Source of the DNA: Flavobacteriales bacterium
GTDB taxonomy: Bacteria; Bacteroidota; Bacteroidia; Flavobacteriales_F; PHOS-HE28
NCBI GenBank assembly: GCA_020635725.1
Contig: JACJZF010000015.1
Coordinates: 1 to 54,144 of the forward strand
DNA: 54,144 bases
Reading direction: 5' to 3'
Part shown: positions 43,017-50,997 of the stretch, piece after piece
How positions within the stretch are numbered: position 1 is the stretch's first letter
Layout of the letters: every line of letters begins with the position of its first letter
Notes under the pieces: generated by a model
What the model saw: the letters and a program-made list of their open reading frames with translations, nothing else
Databases searched by the model: none
Told to the model about the DNA's origin: nothing
Translations under genes and position numbers: made by a program

Positions 43017-44294
43017 ATGGGTAACGGTACCGATGCCTTCGAGCACGCGCTGAAAAGGTCCCTCGATTCCTACGAGGTTCCTTTCAATTCCGCCGATTGG
43101 GCCCTGCTTGAGCGCGAGCTCGACAAAGGCGCCGGCATGGGCCGCAGGGCCTCCACCGGCTTGCTGGCCCTGCTCTTCGGCGGCGGCCTGGCCCTGGCGA
43201 CCACGGTCTACCTGATGGCCAGCCATCAAGATGAAGGCAGCCAGGCGCTGGCCCACCAGGAACAAGTCTCGGATGCGGGGGTGAACAGCCCCCCCACTGA
43301 ACTGGCCGCGAAGCCCGCAGTACCGGAAATGGCCGCAGTTGAAGCTCCGGAACCCGGCCGCATGGCAGCCCACGAGGAAGACGCCCATAACGCAGCCAGC
43401 CCAGCCGGGAAGGCGACCACGGCGAAGAACACCTCGAATGGCCATGCTGCTGCGACTATTCCTTTAGAGGCCGCTCAAGCCGCTGCTCCCTCGAAGACCG
43501 CTTCCACCGAAATCGGCATTCGCCCGAGCATGGTGGAAGGGTGCCCCGGAAGCGAGGTGCTCTTCACCGTACAGAACGCCCCTGATGCCAGTGAGGTGAA
43601 AGGCGTGCTGTGGAACTTCGGCGATGGCAGTTTCTCGGTTGACCAGACCCCGTCGCACGTGTTCACCAAGGCGGGCCGCTTCGAGGTGACCCTCTCCTAT
43701 TCCACCAGCCGCGGCAGCCTGATCCAGAAACCGGTGACCGATGTGATCGTGATCCACGAAGTGCCCGAAGCCTCGTTCGTGCCCATCAAGCAGGACGACC
43801 CGGAGAAGGTGCCCTCGGTACACTTCGAGAACAAGAGCCTCGGCGGCGTCTCTTACCTCTGGGACTTCGGCGATGGGCATACCTCCACGCTGCGCATCCC
43901 CAGCCATGTGTACAAGACCAAGGGCAACTACCCGGTGAGCCTCACGGTGACCAATGCAATCGGCTGCGTGGACCGCACCGAGCGCAACGTGAAGATCGAG
44001 GAGGACTACAACCTGCACGCGCCGCACGCCTTCTCCCCCAACGGCGACGGCCTGGATGACAGCTTCATCCCCGACGCGCTCACGACCTTGGGCGTACGTT
44101 TCCACATGCGTGTGCACGACCCGGTGACCGGCCAGCTGCTGTTCGAGACCAGCGACCCTAAGCGCCCGTGGAACGGCCGGGTAGGTGGCAAGGGCGAACC
44201 CTGCGCCAGCGGCGATTACCTCTGGATGGTGGAGATGAAGGACGGCGAGAAGCTCGGCGGCACCTACACGGGCACGGTGAGCCTGGTACGGTAA
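43017..44294 (+). CDS. Membrane-anchored PKD protein with gliding-type C-terminus
   Basis: A 425-residue protein with unusual order. A short charged N-terminus (residues 1-45, with VPFNSADWALLERELDKG, like the W-x2-L/I-E segments encoded after ECF sigma genes in Bacteroidota) precedes one transmembrane helix (about 46-69). A low-complexity Ala/Glu linker (70-165) leads to two PKD-like folds (VLWNFGDGSFSVDQTPSHVF and YLWDFGDGHTSTL) and a final domain from about 338 (HAFSPNGDGLDDSF...TGTVSLVR) of the gliding-motility-associated/T9SS type B kind. No cleavable signal peptide is seen, so the C-terminal part should stay tethered in the periplasm. Coupled to the ECF sigma gene, it is a candidate anti-sigma or sensor. 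That role is inferred. Confidence 0.85.
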   Translation: MGNGTDAFEHALKRSLDSYEVPFNSADWALLERELDKGAGMGRRASTGLLALLFGGGLALATTVYLMASHQDEGSQALAHQEQVSDAGVNSPPTELAAKPAVPEMAAVEAPEPGRMAAHEEDAHNAASPAGKATTAKNTSNGHAAATIPLEAAQAAAPSKTASTEIGIRPSMVEGCPGSEVLFTVQNAPDASEVKGVLWNFGDGSFSVDQTPSHVFTKAGRFEVTLSYSTSRGSLIQKPVTDVIVIHEVPEASFVPIKQDDPEKVPSVHFENKSLGGVSYLWDFGDGHTSTLRIPSHVYKTKGNYPVSLTVTNAIGCVDRTERNVKIEEDYNLHAPHAFSPNGDGLDDSFIPDALTTLGVRFHMRVHDPVTGQLLFETSDPKRPWNGRVGGKGEPCASGDYLWMVEMKDGEKLGGTYTGTVSLVR

Positions 44295-44315
44295 GTTGAA
44301 AACACCCTGATAATG

Positions 44316-44347
44316 AGGACCCGGCCGCGTGCCGGGTCCTTAATTTT
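44316..44347 (+). terminator. Terminator of the sigma/PKD operon
   Basis: Perfect ten-base stem AGGACCCGGC / GCCGGGTCCT with a CGCGT loop, followed by TAATTTT. Confidence 0.85.
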
Positions 44348-44411
44348 GAGGCCGGGCAACCGAATAGGCTGAAAGGGAATCTTTACCGTGAACCTCAGAC
44401 ACTTTTTGCGA

Positions 44412-47400
44412 ATGAGCAGGACGACCAGTCACAGATGGTGGCAGTTGGGTAGTGTATTCATGACAACGGGCTTCTTGTTGAGTTCTGAACTCGCTGAAGC
44501 GCAGGTATTCACCATTCAAGATGGCAATATCACCACCTGCTCGGGCGCTTTCCTGGATAGTGGCGGGCAGGGCGCTAGCGGCTACTCGAACAATGAGAGC
44601 TACGTTGCAACGATTTGCCCCGATGTTCCCGGCGATGCGATTACCGTCACCTTTCCCACGTTCAACCTCTCTACGCAAGGTCCGCAGCCGATTGACGCCT
44701 TGACGATTTATGATGGCAACTCCACTTCGGCACCATCAATCGGCTCTTACACCGGAACTGAGCTTCAAGGCCTGCAGCCCACGGCCACTTTCTTCAACAC
44801 TTCCGGATGCCTCACCTTTGAATTCAACTCGAACGGCGCTGGCACCGGAGTCTTCGCCGGTTCAATCACCTGCTATACACCATGCCAACCGCCTGTTGCA
44901 GTAGCGACCATGAGCGAAGGGCCCGTGCCCGCCCTGGTATGCACAGATGAAGTGATTGATTTCAGTGGTCTGCAATCCACCGCCACCGCGCCTTTCAACG
45001 TGATCTCATGGGAATGGGATTTCGATGATGGCACACCTCCTGTGCAAGGAGCCACTGCCAGCCACAGCTTCAGTGAGCCGGGCGAGTACATCGTTCAGCT
45101 CGAAGTGTTGGACGACAACGGCTGCACCAACGTGAATCTCGTGGATCTTCAAGTACTCGTAAGTACGACCCCGTCCTTCGCCGGCACCGTGGAAGCCGTT
45201 GAGACATGCCTAGGAGCTACTGTAGACTTAACCGCTGTTGTCTCACCTACGACCTGGACAGGCCTTCCTGAAGCCAATTTCGGCAACGGGATCTATGTCG
45301 CTGATGACCCTGGGTCATGCTTCAATAACGGTCTGCCGTATTCTGCTTTCGATAGTGGGCAGACCCTTACGGACATCAACGACCTCACGAGCGTGTGCGT
45401 GAGCATGGAGCATTCGTATATGGGCGACTTGATCATCAGTGTAATATGCCCAAGCGGACAATCAGTCATCCTGCATCAGCAAGGCGGTGGAGGCACATAC
45501 ATTGGCGATGCGCTTGACGGCGAAACGAATCCTCCGACGCCGGGAACGTGCTGGGATTATTGCTGGAGCCCAACAGCGACCAACGGCACGTGGGTTGATA
45601 ATTCTGGAGGCACGCTGCCGTCTGGCACCTACGAGAGCCTGAATCCGATGAGCGCGCTCGTCGGCTGCCCGTTGAATGGCACCTGGACGCTTCAGATTTG
45701 CGACATGTGGGGGCTCGACGATGGGTTCGTCTGCTCATGGACCGTGAACTTCGATCCTTCCATTATTCCAGAAGCCACTCAATTCACACCTGACCTGGGC
45801 ACATCAACGCTGGATTCCGCCTCTTGGTCCGGTCCATATCTAACCTTGGACCCGAGCGATCCTCTGCACGCGATCGTGAACATTCCTCAACCGGGGAACT
45901 ACTCTTACTTGTTCACCGTGTCGGACAATTTCGGCTGCAACTACGATACAACCATCACCGTCACCATCGACCCGCAGGTGGTGATCGACGCCGGTCCGGA
46001 TATCACCCTCTGCAACGATCCAGTGCCGATGGCCGCGCAAGTGACCGCCAACTGGACGCCAGGGATCACTTGGCAGTGGAGCCCCACGGACGGGCTGGTT
46101 GACCCCAGCGATCCGCAGACCGATGTGTTCGTCACAAGCCCGACGATGTTCTATCTGGAGGCCTACGCCGAAGGGAATCCGGCCTGCGCGGTGCATGACA
46201 GCGTGATGGTGTATCCGGATCAATCGGTGGATGCCGGCGAGGACGCGACGCTGCTCTTCTGCGCGGCGATGCCTGACTTCCTGATGACCGACTCCCTGGG
46301 CGGCACTCCCGATGCGGGCGGCACCTGGACCTCCAGCAACGGCACGGTGGTTCCGGGCGTCTTCGACCCGGAGACCGGAGTGACCGATGTGTACACCTAC
46401 ACCATGATCAGCGTGAACGGATGCGAGGTCACCTCGCAGCTCGACATCACCGTGATACCAGCGGACGACCCCACCTGCTGCGGCGTGGCCACCTGCGGGC
46501 CTTCAGCCACCTCGTGCGACCTCACCAACACCCTTTCCGTGGACCCCGGCAACACCGGTGTGGGCGAGTGGAGCGGGCCGACTGGCGCTGTGTTCCAGGA
46601 CGCCAATGCCACCGTGACGACCGTGACCCTGCCACCCGGCATGGGCGGCACCCATTGGTTCTATTGGATCGAGGATGACGGCGCCTTCTGCTACCTGAAG
46701 GACAGCGTGCAGATGACCTTCACCGATACGATCCTCATCGACTTCAACGTGACCGACGCCACCTGCTACACCTGGTGCGATGGCGAATCCGTGGCCAGCA
46801 TCACCGGCGGGAACGCCGCTATCGACTTCCTGTTCGATTGGTCCACCGGCGACCACGGCTTCGGTACCGATCAACTCAACGGGCTCTGCGCCGACACCTA
46901 CTCGCTGCAGGTGACGGATGACAACGGGTGCATCGGCATGAACAGCTTCACGGTGAGCGAGCCCGTGCTGCTGGAGATCGACTCGCTCGCGTCGCAACCG
47001 GTGACCTGTTCCGGCGACTGCGACGGTCAAGTGGAGGTCTATGACCCCGAGGCTGTTGACTACAGCTACGACGATGGCGATACATGGGGCACCCTGGCAA
47101 CCCTGCCTGATGCGTGCGAGGCCATCTACACCGTTCGTATACGCAATGCAGCAGGATGCGTGGGCATCGACAACATCGAGGTGACGGGCCCGCCGCCGGT
47201 GATGCCGGACTTCACCTGGAACCCCATCCCGGCCAACGTGGACGACCCCCGCATCTGGTTCAGCAATACCAGCACCGGCGCTCAGAGCTACTGGTGGGAT
47301 ATCGCAGGGCTGGCCACCAGCACCGAGCTGCAGCCCTACTTCCGGTTCAGTGAGAAAGAACCAGGCGACTACCTGGTGTGCCTGGCCGCTTTCAACTACA

Positions 47401-47735
47401 ACAACTGCACGGACACCATCTGCAAGGTGGTCACCATAGACGACGTGCTCTTCACCTACATCCCCAACAGCTTCACCCCCGATGGCGACGACCTCAACGA
47501 GACCTGGGGCATGAGCACCAACATCGATGTGATCACCAACTTCGAGATGCGCGTGTTCGACCGTTGGGGCCAGGTGGTGTTCGAGTCGGAGAACCCCGCC
47601 GAGTGGTGGAACGGCGCCGCCAACAACAGCGGCGAGATATTAGGCGTGGGCGTGTACGTGTACCGCATTGCCTACGAGATCCGCCAGACCGAGGTGAAGA
47701 AGGAACTCTTCGGCTCGGTGACCTTGGTGAAGTGA
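44412..47735 (+). CDS. T9SS type B exoprotein with CUB, PKD and P-domain
   Basis: A 1107-residue secreted protein. Signal peptide to SSELAEAQ, a CUB-like domain (GAFLDSGGQGASGY, IYDGNSTSAP, CLTFEFNSN), a PKD domain (WEWDFDDGTPPVQ), a proprotein-convertase P-domain-like fold (VCVSMEHSYMGDLIISV ... WTLQICDMWGLDDGFVCSW), several Ig-like segments with paired cysteines, a SprB-type repeat (ATCYTWCDGESVASITGGN), a last PKD-like fold and the C-terminal type B signal (YIPNSFTPDGDDLNETW, MRVFDRWGQVVFES, GVYVYRI, GSVTLVK). No protease domain is present. The first 1.5 kb is less GC-rich than the remainder. ATG 44412 was used; a GTG at 44388 is possible. The N-terminal half is paralogous to the gene at 50998. 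Confidence 0.9.
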   Translation: MSRTTSHRWWQLGSVFMTTGFLLSSELAEAQVFTIQDGNITTCSGAFLDSGGQGASGYSNNESYVATICPDVPGDAITVTFPTFNLSTQGPQPIDALTIYDGNSTSAPSIGSYTGTELQGLQPTATFFNTSGCLTFEFNSNGAGTGVFAGSITCYTPCQPPVAVATMSEGPVPALVCTDEVIDFSGLQSTATAPFNVISWEWDFDDGTPPVQGATASHSFSEPGEYIVQLEVLDDNGCTNVNLVDLQVLVSTTPSFAGTVEAVETCLGATVDLTAVVSPTTWTGLPEANFGNGIYVADDPGSCFNNGLPYSAFDSGQTLTDINDLTSVCVSMEHSYMGDLIISVICPSGQSVILHQQGGGGTYIGDALDGETNPPTPGTCWDYCWSPTATNGTWVDNSGGTLPSGTYESLNPMSALVGCPLNGTWTLQICDMWGLDDGFVCSWTVNFDPSIIPEATQFTPDLGTSTLDSASWSGPYLTLDPSDPLHAIVNIPQPGNYSYLFTVSDNFGCNYDTTITVTIDPQVVIDAGPDITLCNDPVPMAAQVTANWTPGITWQWSPTDGLVDPSDPQTDVFVTSPTMFYLEAYAEGNPACAVHDSVMVYPDQSVDAGEDATLLFCAAMPDFLMTDSLGGTPDAGGTWTSSNGTVVPGVFDPETGVTDVYTYTMISVNGCEVTSQLDITVIPADDPTCCGVATCGPSATSCDLTNTLSVDPGNTGVGEWSGPTGAVFQDANATVTTVTLPPGMGGTHWFYWIEDDGAFCYLKDSVQMTFTDTILIDFNVTDATCYTWCDGESVASITGGNAAIDFLFDWSTGDHGFGTDQLNGLCADTYSLQVTDDNGCIGMNSFTVSEPVLLEIDSLASQPVTCSGDCDGQVEVYDPEAVDYSYDDGDTWGTLATLPDACEAIYTVRIRNAAGCVGIDNIEVTGPPPVMPDFTWNPIPANVDDPRIWFSNTSTGAQSYWWDIAGLATSTELQPYFRFSEKEPGDYLVCLAAFNYNNCTDTICKVVTIDDVLFTYIPNSFTPDGDDLNETWGMSTNIDVITNFEMRVFDRWGQVVFESENPAEWWNGAANNSGEILGVGVYVYRIAYEIRQTEVKKELFGSVTLVK

Positions 47736-47750
47736 CCCGTTGTGATTCAG

Positions 47751-47786
47751 AAACGGGGCGGCCCTTGGGCCGCCCCGTTTATTTTG
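47751..47786 (+). terminator. Strong terminator after the first type B exoprotein
   Basis: A 14-base perfect stem AAACGGGGCGGCCC / GGGCCGCCCCGTTT followed by ATTTTGG. Confidence 0.85.
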
Positions 47787-47866
47787 GATAGTTCAGGGGT
47801 CCAAGGCACCGCCCTCGCTGAATGCGCCGTCATGCTCTGGATGCGCGATCTTGCGACCGTTCATTC

Positions 47867-50854
47867 ATGACAACACCCTCTTCCCGTCTGGTCTTGAGCG
47901 TGCTCACCTGCTTGCTGCTGGTTTCGGGCCTGGTGGCGCAGGAGAGCAACGATCTAACCATCAGCCGAGCACCGGGACAGCCCCTTCGACAGCTGATCGA
48001 TGAGGCGGACTACGACCGGATGAAGGCTGCGGGCATAGTCATGCCGCGCGATGTCGATGTCCGCCTGCGGAACCCTGCGGTTTTCTCTGCTACGCGACCC
48101 GCCAGCGCCGGCGTCAGACCGAAAGGCGGCGGGAATCCGGCGTGTTCCATTTGGCAGGACCCCGATCCTTGCCCGATCGCATTCGGACCGCATGATGACC
48201 TGCCGAGCCTGCAGGTGAACCTGCCTTTCACCTTTAACCTCTACGGGCAGTACTACACCTCACTCTGGATCAACAACAATGGGAATGTGACCTTCGACGC
48301 CCAATACGGCACCTTCTCCGCGACTCCTTTTCCGACCAACCAATTCGTGATGATCGCGCCCTTCTGGGCCGATGTGGACACCGGTGATCCGGGGAATGAG
48401 TTGGGCACGGTTTCGTATTGCGTGTTGCCCCGGCGGATCGTGGTCACCTGGGACAACGTGGGCTACTACAACACCCACGGCGACAAGCGCAATACGTTCC
48501 AATTGATCCTCACGGATGGAACCGATCCGCTGCTCGGTGCCGGCAACAACGTGGCGTTCAGCTACCAGGACATGCAGTGGACCACGGGCGATGCCTCCGG
48601 TGGCACCAACGGATTCGGCGGAACCGCGGCTGTCGTAGGGGCCAACCTCGGCGACGGCAGCGCCTACATCCAGATCGGCACCTTCGACCATGCGGGCACC
48701 GATTACGACGGGCCTTTGGCCACGACCGATGGGGTGAGCTGGCTCGACTACCGCTCCTTCATCTTCTCCACGGCCACTCCCAATCCGAACATCCCACCCC
48801 TGATCACGGGGAGCACGATCTGCGACACCGTGACGGTGTGCGTGGGCGAGACGGCCACGATGGACATCTCGTTCTACGCACCTGAGCCCGATCAGCAGAC
48901 CACACCTTCTGTATCCACTCCATCTCTGGGCGGTTGGTCCATCACGAACCTCACAGCGGGAGTCAACGCGAGCATCTCCGTGGAATTCACGCCGACGTTC
49001 GCCGATGTGGGCGTGCATCTGATTGAATTCACCGCCAATGACGATGGCGTTCCGCCCTACACCACCACCGTTCCGGCATACGTACGTGTGGTTCCGCCCT
49101 TGAACGGCGATACCGTGCCCTTAGCGGTCTGCGACGATGAGCCTCCGGTGGAGCTCATGACCCTTTTCCCACCTGCGATTCCGACAGGGGGTTACTGGGT
49201 GGACTCACCGATCGGCGCGTCCTTCACGGGGACCTACCAGCCCGGCATTGATCCCGACGGACTGTACACCTACCTCGAGCCATTCGTCGCTGGCTGCCCT
49301 ACGCTCTGGTTCGCGGAGTTGGAGACGCACAGCATGAGCACCACGCTCGATTCCGTCCTCGCGACCTGCTTCGGCTATGGCGACGGATCGATCACCGCAA
49401 CGACCGCTGGCACTGCCGGCGCTTGGGACTACACGTGGCTGGATGCAGCAGGCGCGGTGCTGCAATCGGCGCAGGGCCAGAACAGCGATACCTACGAAGG
49501 AGTCGCCGGGACGTACAGCGTGGTGGTGAACGAATCGATCAGCAACGGAGCATGCCTTGATACGCTCACGATGTCCATAGGAGAGCCTCCGTTGCTGGAG
49601 TGGACGAGCCTTCCCGATGACACGCTTATCTGCCTGACAGGCACTGCTTCGCTGCAGGCACTGGCAACCGGAGGCACGGGCACCATCTCCTACCAATGGA
49701 GCTTCGGTGGTTCAGGCGCCGGTCCGCATGGCGTGAGCCCTTCGACACAAACGACCTATTCCGTTTCGGCGTCGGATGCCAACGGCTGCAGCTTGCATCC
49801 TGAGCAGGTCACCGTCTCGTTGCGTCCTCCCCTCTCCTTCGAACCGCTTCTTCCCGACACCGAGTGCTACGGCATTCCTGTGCTCTACACCGTTGATGAT
49901 GCCACCGGCGGTGACGGCGACTATGCGTACAACTGGGGCCATGGCGCCCACGCCCAGAACTGGTCGGAGTTCGTCTATGCCAACTCCGGCGACGTGTGCG
50001 TGACGGTTTCCGATGGTTGCGAAACGCCGCCGGTCACGAGCTGCGCCTGGCTCGAGATCCTGCACACTCCGCCGATCGAGATCACGGCCGATACCACCTT
50101 CGGCTGCGTGCCCTTCAGCGTGCGCATGCTGCTGACCGATACGACGAATGGCGCAACGGTGGTCTGGACTTACGGCGACGGCTCCTCGGACTTGGCCATG
50201 GACAGCGTGGTGCACACCTACACCGACGCCGGCAACTTCGCCGTAGGCACGGTGATCACCTGGCCGAATGGCTGCGTGACCGACACGGTGATGCACGACT
50301 TCGTGCGGGCACTGACCATTCCGATCGCCACGGTGACTTGGACACCCGATCCCGCAACGATCAATGACCCCATCGTGCAGTTCATCGATCAGAGCGTGCC
50401 TAATGTGGTGAGCTGGTTCTGGGACTTCGGTGAATTGGGCACCAGCGAGGAACAGGATCCCACGATCACCTTCCCGAACGAGTCCGGCGGAACCTATCCC
50501 TTGACGTTGGTGGTGGCGAACGAATTGGGCTGCTCCGATACCCTGCGGAGCTGGGTGGATGTGCATGATGAGCTGATGGTGTGGGTGCCGAACGCGTTCA
50601 CCCCCAATCAGGAAGGCCCCAACGAGACCTTCTTCGTCCGCGGCAACGACATCTCACCGGAGGAGTTCGAGCTGCTGATCTTCGATCGGTGGGGCGGCGA
50701 GGTCTTCCGCACCAATGACCTGTTCGAGGCCTGGGACGGCACGAGCAAGGGAACGGCGCTGCCCCAAGGCGTGTACCCCTATCGATTGGAGGTTCATTCC
50801 CTGAGCTCCCGGGAGAAACGGGTCATCTACGGCCACGTGAACCTCCTGCACTGA
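47867..50854 (+). CDS. T9SS type B exoprotein with NIDO-like domain
   Basis: A 995-residue secreted protein. Signal peptide MTTPSSRLVLSVLTCLLLVSGLVAQ, a pro-like segment, then a NIDO-like domain (about residues 100-300: LWINNNGNVTFD, MIAPFWADVDTGDPG, RIVVTWDNVGYYNTHGDK) of the kind found in animal nidogen and adhesion proteins. Ig/cadherin-like regions follow, then a SprB-like segment (SVLATCFGYGDGSITATTAG), two PKD folds (VWTYGDGSSDLAMDSVVHTY; SWFWDFGELGTSEEQDPTITF) and a type B T9SS/gliding C-terminal domain (VPNAFTPNQEGPNETFFV, LLIFDRWGGEVFRTND, GVYPYRLEV, GHVNLLH). Probably a surface adhesin. ATG 47867 was chosen for the signal peptide. Confidence 0.9.
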   Translation: MTTPSSRLVLSVLTCLLLVSGLVAQESNDLTISRAPGQPLRQLIDEADYDRMKAAGIVMPRDVDVRLRNPAVFSATRPASAGVRPKGGGNPACSIWQDPDPCPIAFGPHDDLPSLQVNLPFTFNLYGQYYTSLWINNNGNVTFDAQYGTFSATPFPTNQFVMIAPFWADVDTGDPGNELGTVSYCVLPRRIVVTWDNVGYYNTHGDKRNTFQLILTDGTDPLLGAGNNVAFSYQDMQWTTGDASGGTNGFGGTAAVVGANLGDGSAYIQIGTFDHAGTDYDGPLATTDGVSWLDYRSFIFSTATPNPNIPPLITGSTICDTVTVCVGETATMDISFYAPEPDQQTTPSVSTPSLGGWSITNLTAGVNASISVEFTPTFADVGVHLIEFTANDDGVPPYTTTVPAYVRVVPPLNGDTVPLAVCDDEPPVELMTLFPPAIPTGGYWVDSPIGASFTGTYQPGIDPDGLYTYLEPFVAGCPTLWFAELETHSMSTTLDSVLATCFGYGDGSITATTAGTAGAWDYTWLDAAGAVLQSAQGQNSDTYEGVAGTYSVVVNESISNGACLDTLTMSIGEPPLLEWTSLPDDTLICLTGTASLQALATGGTGTISYQWSFGGSGAGPHGVSPSTQTTYSVSASDANGCSLHPEQVTVSLRPPLSFEPLLPDTECYGIPVLYTVDDATGGDGDYAYNWGHGAHAQNWSEFVYANSGDVCVTVSDGCETPPVTSCAWLEILHTPPIEITADTTFGCVPFSVRMLLTDTTNGATVVWTYGDGSSDLAMDSVVHTYTDAGNFAVGTVITWPNGCVTDTVMHDFVRALTIPIATVTWTPDPATINDPIVQFIDQSVPNVVSWFWDFGELGTSEEQDPTITFPNESGGTYPLTLVVANELGCSDTLRSWVDVHDELMVWVPNAFTPNQEGPNETFFVRGNDISPEEFELLIFDRWGGEVFRTNDLFEAWDGTSKGTALPQGVYPYRLEVHSLSSREKRVIYGHVNLLH

Positions 50855-50997
50855 GCCGGTCGGATTCTCGTAGCGTATCCCCGGGCCTCCGTTGCCAATA
50901 GACCGGCGTTCGTCAAATTCACGACTGGCCCTCGTGGTCGAATTTCCCCAACTGATATTTTCAAGCGCTGGCCGATTGCCCACGGCCGCCGCTTCGC

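Noticed and set aside
43017..44294. PKD protein as an ordinary secreted T9SS cargo
   Set aside because: The hydrophobic stretch begins near residue 46 after a charged, helix-forming N-terminus with no signal-peptide character, so a tethered protein fits better.
44388..44411. GTG at 44388 as start of the first type B exoprotein
   Set aside because: Possible, but the ATG at 44412 gives a shorter, more normal signal peptide. Kept as an alternative only.
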